This document shows positions 27,466 to 35,627 of a stretch of 64,000 nt of DNA, in pieces. Location of the stretch: assembly GCF_011947195.1 (NCBI RefSeq), contig NZ_JAATVY010000005.1:186001-250000 (forward strand). The letters are read 5' to 3'. Within the stretch, counting starts at the first letter, position 1; every line of letters starts with the position of its first letter. This DNA is from Planosporangium thailandense. Its GTDB lineage: Bacteria > Actinomycetota > Actinomycetes > Mycobacteriales > Micromonosporaceae. The notes below the pieces were generated by a model. It worked only from the letters and a program-made list of their open reading frames with translations. It had not been told where the DNA came from and ran no database searches. The translations under genes and the position numbers were made by a program.

Positions 27466-28278
27466 GTGGAGACGACGACACGGCGGCGTCGGATCGGCGC
27501 GTACGGGTTCTGCTACGACGACGACCGCATGCTGGCCTGCTTGACGGAGGACCGGCGGCTGCGGGTGCCCGGCGACGCGGTGCGGCAGGGCGAGCATCCG
27601 GTCGACACGGTGGTCCGCGCGTTCGCTCAGGCAACCGGCCTGACCGTCGAGGTGACCCGGCTGCGCGACGCCGACACCGAGGTCGTGTGCACGCCCGCGG
27701 AGCAGACCCATCAGGACCGGCTGCTCTTCGACGTCCGGATCGTCGGGGGTGAGCTGCCCGGACACGTCGCGTGGGTGCCTGCCGTGGACGCGGGCGGCGT
27801 ACCTCTACTGGAGATCGCAAACGATCGGCGCCGGCACCGTGAGGTGCAGCGCTTCGGCGCGTACGGGCTGGTCACCGATCCGCAGGGGCGGGTGCTGCTG
27901 ACCCGGATCGCGTCGGGGTACCCGGGGGCGGGGGAGTGGCACCTGCCGGGCGGGGGTACGGACTTCGGCGAGTCGCCGACCGAGGGCCTGCTGCGCGAGC
28001 TGGCCGAGGAGGCTGGCCAGCAGGGCCGGGTCAGCGAGCTGCTGGGGCTGTCGAGCGGCCACAGTCCGGCGGCGGTCGGGCCGGAGGGGTATCCGATCGA
28101 CTGGCACGTGGTCCGCGTGCACTACCGGGTCGTCGTGGACGAGCCGGTCGAGCCGCTCGTCACGGAGGGTGCAGGTGGTTCCACGGCCGCGGCTGCCTGG
28201 TTCGACCCTGCCGACCTCGGCCAGCTCCGGTTGACGCGCGCTGCGCGTACGGTGATCGATGGCCATCTCGCGCGGTGA
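27466..28278 (+). CDS. double Nudix-domain hydrolase, paralogue of the preceding gene
   Basis: A 270-residue protein with the same two-domain plan. The C-terminal box GGGTDFGESPTEGLLRELAE-EAG is complete; the N-terminal domain reads GDAVRQGEHPVDTVVRAFAQ-ATG and has lost the arginine-glutamate pair and the glutamates, so it must be inactive. It shares long stretches with the gene before it (for example GPEGYPIDWH and DPQGRVLLTR), so the pair is a local duplication. The frame is open upstream, but GTG 27466 has a leaderless-type promoter and begins the domain. Confidence 0.85.
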   Translation: METTTRRRRIGAYGFCYDDDRMLACLTEDRRLRVPGDAVRQGEHPVDTVVRAFAQATGLTVEVTRLRDADTEVVCTPAEQTHQDRLLFDVRIVGGELPGHVAWVPAVDAGGVPLLEIANDRRRHREVQRFGAYGLVTDPQGRVLLTRIASGYPGAGEWHLPGGGTDFGESPTEGLLRELAEEAGQQGRVSELLGLSSGHSPAAVGPEGYPIDWHVVRVHYRVVVDEPVEPLVTEGAGGSTAAAAWFDPADLGQLRLTRAARTVIDGHLAR

Positions 28279-28748
28279 CGGTCGGCCCGGTCACAATCTG
28301 TCGATGACAACGATGTCCGTCGCTACTATGGACGACGGGTACCACGGGTCGCTACGTTCCGTGGCGGAAGTTTGTACTTATTGCCCCCTTCGTGGCGATT
28401 CAAGAAGAAAAGATCTAGCGCCGAGCGTCGCCATTTCCCGCTTTCATGTGCGATGGTGTAGGCCGCAAACCGCGCGGGTGGGAACCCGTCCTGTAGTGGA
28501 GGATTTAGGTGCCGAGAGCCCCTTGGCGTCGGCGTCGTACGACGGACAGCCCGCGTCCCGCGGGTCGTGGCTGGGCCGGCCGACTGCGCCGCAGTGGCTC
28601 GCTTGCCCGGCAGATGCTGCTCGTCGGCCGGCCCGGCCGGCGGCGCATCGAATCTGCGTCGGGTACGACGACGATCATCTTGCCTGAGCGGCGCGATCTC
28701 GAAAGCCGACGATCCGGCCAGGTCCGGCGGCGCGGTCACACGCGAACC
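28279..28748. other. 470-bp region before pssA with AT-rich patch
   Basis: Between the Nudix gene and the conserved part of pssA. 28365-28430 is much AT-richer than the genome (TTTGTACTTATTG, AAGAAGAAAAGATCTAG) and is the likely promoter. From GTG 28509, which has a good GGAGGA ribosome site, a frame continues without stop into pssA and would add 80 Arg-rich residues. Whether these are translated is open. I see nothing else. Confidence 0.45.
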
Positions 28749-29522
28749 GTGACGGCCGCCCCTGCCGCAATCGCGCCCACCACCCCGACCGCGCCGGCCG
28801 CCGACCCGGCGCCGGCCTCCGGCGGGCTGTCGATTCCACTTCTGCCCGGACCCCGGACGCCGGCCCGACGGATCCGCTTCGTCGTAGCCAACGCCTGCAC
28901 CGTCGGCAGCCTGCTGCTCGGTATGTCGGCCATCTTCCTGGCGCTCAACGGCGTCAGCGTCCGGTGGGCCGCGCTGTGCCTGATCGCCTGTGTCGTGTTC
29001 GACGGCCTCGACGGCGCGCTGGCGCGCAAGCTCGGCGTCGCGAGCCCGTTCGGGGCGCAGATGGACTCCCTGGCCGACATGTGCTCGTTCGGTGTGGCGG
29101 CGCCCGTCGTCGTGTACGCCTGGCTCGCCGGTTCGGCGCCGGTCTGGCTGGCCATGCCCGCCTGCGCGCTGGTCGCCGTCTGCGCCGCGATCCGGCTGGC
29201 CCGGTTCAACGTCTCGCCCAAGGACGGCAGGTTCTTCTGCGGGGTACCGACGACCATGGTCGCCGCGGTGCTCGGCCTGAGCACGCTCATCCAGCCGGCG
29301 ATACCGGCCTCGGCGCGGGCCGGTGCGGTCGCGGTTCTCGCGCTCGCGATGGTCTCCAGCTTCCCGTACGCGAAACTGCCCCGCCTGCTCCGGCTGCCTC
29401 CGTGGCTGCTGGTCCTGCCGGTGGTGGGCGCGCTACTCGACTACCGGCTGACGTTCGCCGGGGTCGTGGTGGCCTACCTCGTCAGCGGCCCGCTGGTGTG
29501 GCTGCGGCAGCGGAACACCTAA
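28749..29522 (+). CDS. pssA: CDP-diacylglycerol-serine O-phosphatidyltransferase
   Basis: Makes phosphatidylserine from CDP-diacylglycerol and serine in the membrane. The CDP-alcohol phosphatidyltransferase signature DGLDGALARKLGVASPFGAQ followed by MDSLAD is near residues 82-107, with about eight hydrophobic helices around it. The N-terminal 40 residues are Ala/Pro-rich. GTG 28749 begins the family-like part but has no ribosome site; GTG 28509, with GGAGGA, would give an 80-residue longer Arg-rich protein, so the start is uncertain. The decarboxylase for its product is convergent, across palindrome copy D. Confidence 0.9.
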   Translation: MTAAPAAIAPTTPTAPAADPAPASGGLSIPLLPGPRTPARRIRFVVANACTVGSLLLGMSAIFLALNGVSVRWAALCLIACVVFDGLDGALARKLGVASPFGAQMDSLADMCSFGVAAPVVVYAWLAGSAPVWLAMPACALVAVCAAIRLARFNVSPKDGRFFCGVPTTMVAAVLGLSTLIQPAIPASARAGAVAVLALAMVSSFPYAKLPRLLRLPPWLLVLPVVGALLDYRLTFAGVVVAYLVSGPLVWLRQRNT

Positions 29523-29523
29523 A

Positions 29524-29571
29524 GATCTTGGACACCTGGCGGGGTGATAGGCCCGCCAGGTGTCCAAGATC
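29524..29571. repeat. 48-bp palindromic element, copy D
   Basis: Perfect 20-base arms (GATCTTGGACACCTGGCGGG and its complement) around the eight-base centre GTGATAGG. Begins one base after the pssA stop and ends eight bases before the psd stop, between convergent genes. Confidence 0.92.
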
Positions 29572-29579
29572 TGTGCGGC

Positions 29580-30833
29580 TCAGCTCCAGCGGGCGATCAC
29601 TGTGACGCCACCCACCACCCGGTCACCCGGGGCGACCTCCGGAGTGGCCCGGTCGGCCGGCAGGTAGACGTCGGTGCGGGAGCCGAAGCGGATCAGACCG
29701 AAGCGCTCACCGCGCGCCAGCACCGAGCCGATCGGGGCCCGTTGCACGATGCGCCGGGCGATCAGGCCGGTCCGCTGCGCCACCACGACCCGGCCGTACG
29801 CGGTGTCGAGCACCGTGTACGCCGCGACGTTGTGCTCGGCGGCGGCCTTCATCGCCGCCGCGTACCCGCCGTCCTCGACGAAGTGCTCGACCACCCGCCC
29901 GGCCACAGGGGAGCGGTTGACGTGCACGTCGAGCACGGACAGGAAGACCGCGATGCGCAGGAACTCGCCGTCGCCGAAGCGCTCGTCGCGTAGCCGCTCC
30001 ACCGCGAGGACCTTGCCGTCGCTGGCGGCCACGACCGCCTTCGGGTCGTCCGGGCTGTCGCGCTGCGGGTCCCGGAAGAACGCGGCGACCGGCGCCGCGG
30101 CCAGCGCGGGCACGATCCACAGCTTGGACTTGGGCCGGGCGGCCTTGGTCAGAGCCGCCAAGCCGAGCGCGATGCCGGCCGCCGCGACGCCGTTGGAGTC
30201 GATGTTCATGCCGCGCGTGACCGCCACGCTGGACGACCGGTGCGCCGGGAGCATCCGCTCGACCACCGCCTGGTCGGCCGCCGTGTAGCGCAGCCGGTGG
30301 ACGCGAACCGGGGGCACGTTGCGCAGTACCAGGTCGCTGCCGACGCCGTACAGCGCAGCCTGCCGTTCGATCTCGTCGGCCGCACCGCTCGGCAGCGTCG
30401 TCGCCGGCACGACCAGCGACAGCACCCCGCCCGTGTTCATCAGCTTGACGAGCTCGTCGAGGCGGGCGCGGGTCTCCTCGGCCGTACCGGACAGCGGCTC
30501 GGCCAGGATCACCACATCGGCCGGTTCCACATCGCCGAGGGACCCGGCCACCAGCACCCGGTCGGCGACCCACCGACCCTGACCGGCCAGGTGGGTGCCG
30601 AGCGCGGCGGCTGCGGTCTCGTCGGTCGCCACCACGGTGAGCTTGTCGTCCGGCAACAGCGCCTCGATCGCGGCCGCGAGCACCGCAGAGCCGGCGTCGA
30701 CGCCGACCAGCAGCCCCGTCTTGGGACCGCCGTGGCGAGCCAGTTCGGCGGCGAGCACCCGGGCCGCGCGGGGCCCGAGCTGGATCGGGCGCCGCGACCC
30801 GCCGGACACGGGACGTGCTGGGAACTGCGTCAA
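29580..30833 (-). CDS. psd: phosphatidylserine decarboxylase with N-terminal methyltransferase-like domain
   Basis: A 417-residue protein. The C-terminal half (about 215-417) is phosphatidylserine decarboxylase: FFRDPQRDSPDDPKAVVAASDG, the histidine segment LDVHVNRSPVAG, and the self-cleavage site RFGS near residues 382-385 that yields the pyruvoyl group. The N-terminal half (about 20-200) looks like a Rossmann methyltransferase (GLLVGVDAGSAVLAAAIEAL, ADVVILAEPLSGTAEETR, MNTGGVLSLVVPA) with no clear SAM loop. TTG 30833 has AGGAG at good spacing. It pairs with the convergent pssA to make phosphatidylethanolamine. Confidence 0.9.
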   Translation of the reverse strand: MTQFPARPVSGGSRRPIQLGPRAARVLAAELARHGGPKTGLLVGVDAGSAVLAAAIEALLPDDKLTVVATDETAAAALGTHLAGQGRWVADRVLVAGSLGDVEPADVVILAEPLSGTAEETRARLDELVKLMNTGGVLSLVVPATTLPSGAADEIERQAALYGVGSDLVLRNVPPVRVHRLRYTAADQAVVERMLPAHRSSSVAVTRGMNIDSNGVAAAGIALGLAALTKAARPKSKLWIVPALAAAPVAAFFRDPQRDSPDDPKAVVAASDGKVLAVERLRDERFGDGEFLRIAVFLSVLDVHVNRSPVAGRVVEHFVEDGGYAAAMKAAAEHNVAAYTVLDTAYGRVVVAQRTGLIARRIVQRAPIGSVLARGERFGLIRFGSRTDVYLPADRATPEVAPGDRVVGGVTVIARWS

Positions 30834-30954
30834 GATCGGCTCCTGAAGTGTTACCGCCCGATCCGCGTCCGGCTGGCGGACGCGGATCGGTGAGTGGATT
30901 CGCCGGCCAGCATATTCGGCCGAACGGTGGACCGCCGGGTAGCGGACGGTCAGC

Positions 30955-31197
30955 TCACAGGTCGGACGCGTCCTCGTCGCCAGTGTGGTCGCCGTTCACC
31001 CCCGCGCGCCGGCCGGTGTCGGAGCGCAGTGCGCTCACCAGTCCGATCACCCCAAACACGATCAACGCGCCGGCGAGGAACCAGCCCAGCCGGGGCAGAG
31101 CCAGATCGACGGTACGGCCGAAGAACCACCAGCCGACCGCCAGCAGGAAGATCAGGCCGAAGATGAGCGAGAGCAGGTCGGTGCGGTGCGCCTTCAT
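30955..31197 (-). CDS. small two-helix membrane protein next to PspC
   Basis: An 80-residue protein: MKAHRTDLLSLIFGLIFLLA start, two hydrophobic segments (about 8-26 and 37-56), and a charged Asp-rich tail. ATG 31197 overlaps the stop of the PspC gene upstream by four bases, so it is translated with it. No family name I am sure of; context suggests a part in envelope stress sensing. Confidence 0.75.
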   Translation of the reverse strand: MKAHRTDLLSLIFGLIFLLAVGWWFFGRTVDLALPRLGWFLAGALIVFGVIGLVSALRSDTGRRAGVNGDHTGDEDASDL

Positions 31198-32927
31198 CGC
31201 CGGACCTCCAGCTTGCCGAGATTGACCGTGGTGTTGAGCTGCAGGGTGCCGCCGCCCGGACCGTCCCGGCCGTTGTCGTGCGTCTGGTGGGTGTCCTTGC
31301 CGAAGCCGCCCCAGTGCTGGCCCAGGATGTCGGCGCTGCCGCCGTCGACCGTCGCCGTCACGTCCACGTCGACGTCGGGCGGCAGGATGACGACCAGGTT
31401 GCCGACGTCCACGTGGGCGTCCAACGACACCGTGTGGTCGCGGAAGTCGACGTGGCTGAGGTCGAGCGTGCCATTGCCCACCCCGATCGTGTAGTTGCTG
31501 TCCAGCTCGTTCACGTTCATGGGCTGCCACATCCTGTCGTGGTCCGTCGCGGCGCGGGTGAAGTGCCAGGGCGCGCCGTGCCACGGCGCGACCCGCGCGG
31601 CGGCCGAGACGGTCGTGAGGGCGGCCAGCAGCACCAGCCCCGGAAAGATCAGCCAGCGGGCGCGGCCCACCCAGGCGCCCACCACGAGGCCGAACCCGAT
31701 GACACCGAGCGTGGCGGCCAGGTACGCGGAAGCGGGGACCACGTGACCGGCCACGTCGTAGACCGCCAGCGCACCGAGCACGAGACACATCAGCGACAGC
31801 ACCAGCCGGCCCAGCCGGGACCGCTCGCGCGGGGGCTTCGGCACCGGTGGCCGTGCCGGGGCCAGCCCCGGGTACATCGGAGGAGGCGGCGGCGCGTACC
31901 CCAACGACTGCGCGTACGGGCTGAAGCTCGCGTACGGGCCGTGCGGCGCGAACGGCTCGCCGGTCGTCGGCGGGTGCGGCGGCGCCGGGGCGTTAGGCGG
32001 CGTCGGAGCGTCCGGCTGCGTCGGCCGGTCTGATCCCGCCGGCGTGCTCCACGGGGGTGACCAACCCGCCGCGGGCGGCGGGGGCGCGTCCGAGGGCCGG
32101 CTGGCGGGAAGGCGGCCGCGCGACACGAGCGCCGCGGCGCCGAGGATGACCGCCGCGCCGAGCAGGGCGCTGCGGAGGCTGCCCGAGAGCGCCACGCCGG
32201 CCATGACCACGGTCAGGGCCGCCAGGAGGAGAGCGACCGGCGTGGAGGTGCTGGACCGGCCGCGCCCGATCAGCGCCTCCGCCGGGGAGCCGGTGTCGCC
32301 CTCGGCCGGGATGAGCAGCCAGCCGAGGAGGTAGACCAGCAGACCGACGCCGCCGAAGAGAGTCAGTACGCCGAACAGGACCCGCCACAGCACCGGGTCG
32401 GTGTTCGTCGCGCGGCCGATCGCGGCCGCCACCCCGGCGAACCACCGGCCGTGCTGCGGGCGGATCAGCCCGTACCGCGCGGCGAACGCGCCACCCGTAG
32501 GCTGCGACGGCCCGAAGGCGCCGCCGGGCGGTGGCGGCGGGAAACCGCCCGGAGGAGGCGGTGGGAAACCGCCCGGAGGCGGCGGTGGGAAGCCGCCGGG
32601 CGGCGGGGGCGGCGGTGGCGTGCCCGGGCCGGCCCCGTGCCCGGCCCCGGCGTCTTCGGCCGTGTGCCCGGCCCCGGCGTCTTCGGCGTCCGGGTCCAGC
32701 CGCTTGGTGTCGTCGAGCAGCGGCCTCGTCCGCTCCGGGGACGCCTCCGGCTGCGCGTGTGGGGGCTGCGTCTCAGCGTCCTGCGGCTGCGTCTCGGCGT
32801 CCTGCGGCTGCGTCTCAGCGTCCTGCGGCTGCGTCTCGGCGTCCTGCGGCGGCGTCTCGGCGTCCCGCGGTTGCGTCTCCTCCCGGGTGGGGTCGACGGG
32901 CCCGTTCTCGGCAGGCTTCTCGGTCAT
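31194..32927 (-). CDS. PspC domain protein with low-complexity N-terminus and C-terminal adhesin-like beta domain
   Basis: A 577-residue protein from ATG 32927. Residues about 18-60 hold five seven-residue units of AETQPQD type; about 105-140 hold Gly-Gly-Phe-Pro5 units; the PspC domain is about 150-210 (GRWFAGVAAAIGRATNTDPV); then four to five membrane helices; and the C-terminal 110 residues form a LiaF/toastrack-like beta sheet (YTIGVGNGTLDLSHVDF, VDVGNLVVILPPDVDVDV). The kinase gene is divergent from it 159 bases away. Such sheets in Psp/Lia proteins are thought to act as scaffolds at the membrane. Low-complexity repeats make the N-terminus likely disordered. Confidence 0.85.
   Translation of the reverse strand: MTEKPAENGPVDPTREETQPRDAETPPQDAETQPQDAETQPQDAETQPQDAETQPPHAQPEASPERTRPLLDDTKRLDPDAEDAGAGHTAEDAGAGHGAGPGTPPPPPPPGGFPPPPPGGFPPPPPGGFPPPPPGGAFGPSQPTGGAFAARYGLIRPQHGRWFAGVAAAIGRATNTDPVLWRVLFGVLTLFGGVGLLVYLLGWLLIPAEGDTGSPAEALIGRGRSSTSTPVALLLAALTVVMAGVALSGSLRSALLGAAVILGAAALVSRGRLPASRPSDAPPPPAAGWSPPWSTPAGSDRPTQPDAPTPPNAPAPPHPPTTGEPFAPHGPYASFSPYAQSLGYAPPPPPMYPGLAPARPPVPKPPRERSRLGRLVLSLMCLVLGALAVYDVAGHVVPASAYLAATLGVIGFGLVVGAWVGRARWLIFPGLVLLAALTTVSAAARVAPWHGAPWHFTRAATDHDRMWQPMNVNELDSNYTIGVGNGTLDLSHVDFRDHTVSLDAHVDVGNLVVILPPDVDVDVTATVDGGSADILGQHWGGFGKDTHQTHDNGRDGPGGGTLQLNTTVNLGKLEVRR
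32520..32630. repeat. GC-rich tandem repeats encoding GGFPPPPP units
   Basis: Three to four near-identical 21-24 base units encode Gly-Gly-Phe followed by prolines on the minus strand. Likely expanded by slippage. Confidence 0.7.
32762..32880. repeat. 21-bp tandem repeats encoding AETQPQD units
   Basis: About five copies of a 21-base unit (GCGTCCTGCGGCTGCGTCTC on the plus strand) encode acidic Gln-rich heptads at the start of the PspC protein. Several copies are identical. Confidence 0.85.
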
Positions 32928-33086
32928 GTCACGATCGTGCCGCCGCAGATCGCTGAGATACCTCAGGAATCGACCCTGAGGCAACCCTGAGTTCCTGGCT
33001 ACGGGGCGGATCCGGTGGTCGGTGCCGGCTCCGGCATGTGACGATCGATGCCACAACCTGCTGTTCCTTCGAGTGAGGATGCCCCG
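32928..33086. promoter_or_regulatory. divergent promoter region of the PspC protein and kinase
   Basis: 159 bases with an inverted repeat CCTCAGG (32961-32967) and CCCTGAGG (32974-32981), then a further CCCTGAG near 32985. These may be binding sites of the regulator encoded downstream. Inference from position and symmetry. Confidence 0.4.
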
Positions 33087-34334
33087 ATGACCGCGCCAAC
33101 GCCGGCCCGCCGTCTGTACCGGGTGACCGACGCCCGGGTCGCGGCCGGGGTCGCCGCCGGGATCGCCGCGCACCTCAACGCGTCCGTGACCCTGGTCCGC
33201 ATCGCGTTCGTCGTCCTCGCCAGCTTCAACGGCCTCGGCGCGGTGCTGTACGCCGCGTTCTGGGCGGTGCTGCCGGTCGCACCCGGTCAACGGCGCAAGG
33301 CCGGGCGCAACCGCCGCCAACTGGTGCCGTTCCTCGCGCTCGGGCTCGGCATCCTGCTCGTACAGGTGCTGTCCGGCACGGGTGCGAAATCGGTGATCGG
33401 CTGGCTGGTCGCGGTCGTGGCCGTCGGCGTCGGCATCATCTGGCGCCAGTCCGACCCCAAGCGCCGGGAGCGGTGGACTGCCACCGTTCCGCAGGCGCCC
33501 TGGCTGGGGGTCGTCCTCGAAGAAGGCGACCGGCGCGCGTTCATCCTGCGCCTGGTCGGCGGCGGTGCGCTGGTGGTCGTCGGCATCGTCGGTACGGTGG
33601 CCGTGGTCTCCGGCTCCGACCTCGCCGCGCTGGTGAACGGCCTGCTGTTCGCCGGGCTGGCCCTCGCGGGCGTGGGTCTCGCGCTGGCGCCGCTGCTGTG
33701 GCGGGTCTTCGGCCAGCTGCGGACCGAACGGGAGGCCCGCATCCGCGAGCAGGAGCGCGCCGAGGTCGCGGCGATGATCCACGATCAGGTGCTGCACACG
33801 CTCGCCCTGATCCAGCGCCGGGCCGAGGACCCCAAGAGCGTGCTGCGGCTCGCCCGGGCTCAGGAGCGCACCCTGCGCGGCTGGCTGTACAAGTCGACCG
33901 CGTCGCCGGCCGAGCGCTTCAGCGCCGCGCTGGAGGAGGCCGCTGCCGAGGTCGAGGACACCTACGCCATCGCCGTCGAGGTGGTGGTCGTCGGCGACCG
34001 CGACGTCGACGACCGGGTACGCGCGCTGGTGGCCGCGGCGCGCGAGGCGCTCGTCAACGCCGGCAAACACGCCAAGGTGTCGACGGTGTCGTTGTACGCC
34101 GAGGTGGAGCCCGATCAGTGCAGCGCGTTCGTGCGGGACCGCGGGGTGGGCTTCGACCTTGAGGCCGTCGACGACGACCGGCACGGCGTACGGGGGTCGA
34201 TCCTCGGCCGGATGAAGCGGCACGGTGGCCGGGCCGAGATCCGCAGCGAGCCGGGGAGCGGCACCGAGGTACGCCTGTTCATGCCCACTCCGGGGTGGAG
34301 CCCGGCGGAGGAGAAGGAAAAAGTAAGTGAGTGA
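33087..34334 (+). CDS. PspC-domain sensor histidine kinase
   Basis: A 415-residue kinase. The N-terminal PspC domain (about 5-65; RVAAGVAAGIAAHLNASVTL) is followed by four membrane helices, then a HisKA_3-type dimerisation helix with the phosphorylated histidine in AAMIHDQVLHTLALIQ near residue 231, and an HATPase_c domain with the asparagine in REALVNAGKHA and DRGVGFD. ATG 33087 matches the domain start. It overlaps the regulator gene by eight bases. A membrane envelope-stress sensor is the likely role. Confidence 0.92.
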   Translation: MTAPTPARRLYRVTDARVAAGVAAGIAAHLNASVTLVRIAFVVLASFNGLGAVLYAAFWAVLPVAPGQRRKAGRNRRQLVPFLALGLGILLVQVLSGTGAKSVIGWLVAVVAVGVGIIWRQSDPKRRERWTATVPQAPWLGVVLEEGDRRAFILRLVGGGALVVVGIVGTVAVVSGSDLAALVNGLLFAGLALAGVGLALAPLLWRVFGQLRTEREARIREQERAEVAAMIHDQVLHTLALIQRRAEDPKSVLRLARAQERTLRGWLYKSTASPAERFSAALEEAAAEVEDTYAIAVEVVVVGDRDVDDRVRALVAAAREALVNAGKHAKVSTVSLYAEVEPDQCSAFVRDRGVGFDLEAVDDDRHGVRGSILGRMKRHGGRAEIRSEPGSGTEVRLFMPTPGWSPAEEKEKVSE

Positions 34335-34983
34335 AATCGAAGCCGGTCGGCTCAAGGTCTTCCTGGTCGACGACCACGCCATGTTCCGCGCCGGGGTCCG
34401 CGCTGAGCTGGGTGCCCACGTCGACGTGGTGGGGGAGGCCGGGTCGGTCAACGAGGCCGTCAGCGGCATCGCGCGTACCGGGCCGGACGTGGTCCTGCTC
34501 GACGTGCACATGCCCGACGGGGGTGGCCGGGCGGTCCTGGAGGCGATGCGGCAGACCCATCCGCAGGTGCGCTTCCTCGCGCTGTCGGTCTCCGATGCGG
34601 CCGAGGACGTCATCGGACTCATCCGGGCGGGCGCCCGCGGGTACGTGACGAAGACGATCTCCCCGGAGGAGCTCGCCGGGGCGGTACGCCGGGTGGCCGA
34701 CGGCGATGCCGTGTTCAGCCCGCGCCTGGCGGGTTTCGTCCTCGACGCGTTCGCCGCCCGCCCCGACGCCCAGCTGGCCGATCCCGAGCTGGACCAGCTC
34801 ACCAACCGCGAGCGGGAGGTGCTGCGGCTGCTGGCGCGCGGGTACGCGTACAAGGAGATCGCCAAGGAGCTGTACATCTCGATCAAGACGGTCGAGACGC
34901 ACGTGTCGAACGTGCTGCGAAAGCTCCAGATGTCGAACCGGTACGAGCTGTCGCGCTGGGCGGCCGACCGCCGGCTGGTGTAG
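34327..34983 (+). CDS. NarL/LuxR-type response regulator
   Basis: A 218-residue regulator, partner of the preceding kinase by overlap. Receiver: acidic pair in VFLVDDHAMFRAG, phosphorylated aspartate in VVLLDVHMPDGGG near residue 57, lysine in GYVTKTISPEE. HTH: LTNREREVLRLLARGYAYKE ... IKTVETHVSNVLRKL. All key residues are present. GTG 34327 is the start. Confidence 0.93.
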   Translation: MSEIEAGRLKVFLVDDHAMFRAGVRAELGAHVDVVGEAGSVNEAVSGIARTGPDVVLLDVHMPDGGGRAVLEAMRQTHPQVRFLALSVSDAAEDVIGLIRAGARGYVTKTISPEELAGAVRRVADGDAVFSPRLAGFVLDAFAARPDAQLADPELDQLTNREREVLRLLARGYAYKEIAKELYISIKTVETHVSNVLRKLQMSNRYELSRWAADRRLV

Positions 34984-35015
34984 GGCCGCTTGAGCCCACG
35001 TGTCATCGTCGGAGC

Positions 35016-35627
35016 GTGCTCACCGTAGAGGGAATGACGCGCAGCTTCGGGGAGCTGGTCGTGCTCGACGGCATCAGCTTCTCCGTCGCGCCGGGGCAGG
35101 TCGCGGTCGTGCTCGGCCCCAACGGCTCGGGCAAGACGACCCTGCTGCGCTGCGTCGTCGGCGCCGATCGGGCCGACGGTGGCGAGGTGCTGCTGGAGGG
35201 GCGTCGACTGGACGAGGCCGACCCCTGGACGCGGTCGGTCCTGGCGGCGGCGCTCGACGACATCGACTTCTTCCCCGACCTGTCCGTCGTCGAACACCTG
35301 GAACTGCTGGCCGTCGCCCACGGTGGCACGGGCGAGCCGGTCGAGGAGGTCCTGGCCGAGCTCGGGCTCGCCCCGGCGCGCGACCAACTGCCCCCCACGC
35401 TCTCCAGCGGCCAGCGCCGTCGGCTCGCGCTCGCGTCGTGTTTCGTGCGGCCGCGCCGTCTGCTGGTACTCGACGAGCCGGAGCAGCGGCTCGACGTGCG
35501 CGGGCGGGCCTGGCTGGCCGACCGGCTGCGCAGGGAGAAGGCGGCCGGCACCGCGGTACTGATGGCTTCGCACGACCCCGAACTGATCGACGCGGTCGCC
35601 GACGTGCGGATCGGGATCGGCGGGTGA
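35016..35627 (+). CDS. ABC transporter ATP-binding protein
   Basis: A 203-residue ATPase with Walker A GPNGSGKTTLL near residue 35, a shortened signature (LSSGQRRRLALA), Walker B RLLVLDEPEQRLD and H-loop MASHDPEL. GTG 35016 is the start. The stop overlaps the start of the next gene (GTGA), which encodes the membrane partner. It follows the stress regulator by 32 bases and could be in the same transcript. Confidence 0.88.
   Translation: MLTVEGMTRSFGELVVLDGISFSVAPGQVAVVLGPNGSGKTTLLRCVVGADRADGGEVLLEGRRLDEADPWTRSVLAAALDDIDFFPDLSVVEHLELLAVAHGGTGEPVEEVLAELGLAPARDQLPPTLSSGQRRRLALASCFVRPRRLLVLDEPEQRLDVRGRAWLADRLRREKAAGTAVLMASHDPELIDAVADVRIGIGG

Noticed and set aside
26465-28278. Considered as a biosynthetic or defence cluster
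   Set aside because: The double-Nudix pair stands among housekeeping genes with no partner genes of such a system.
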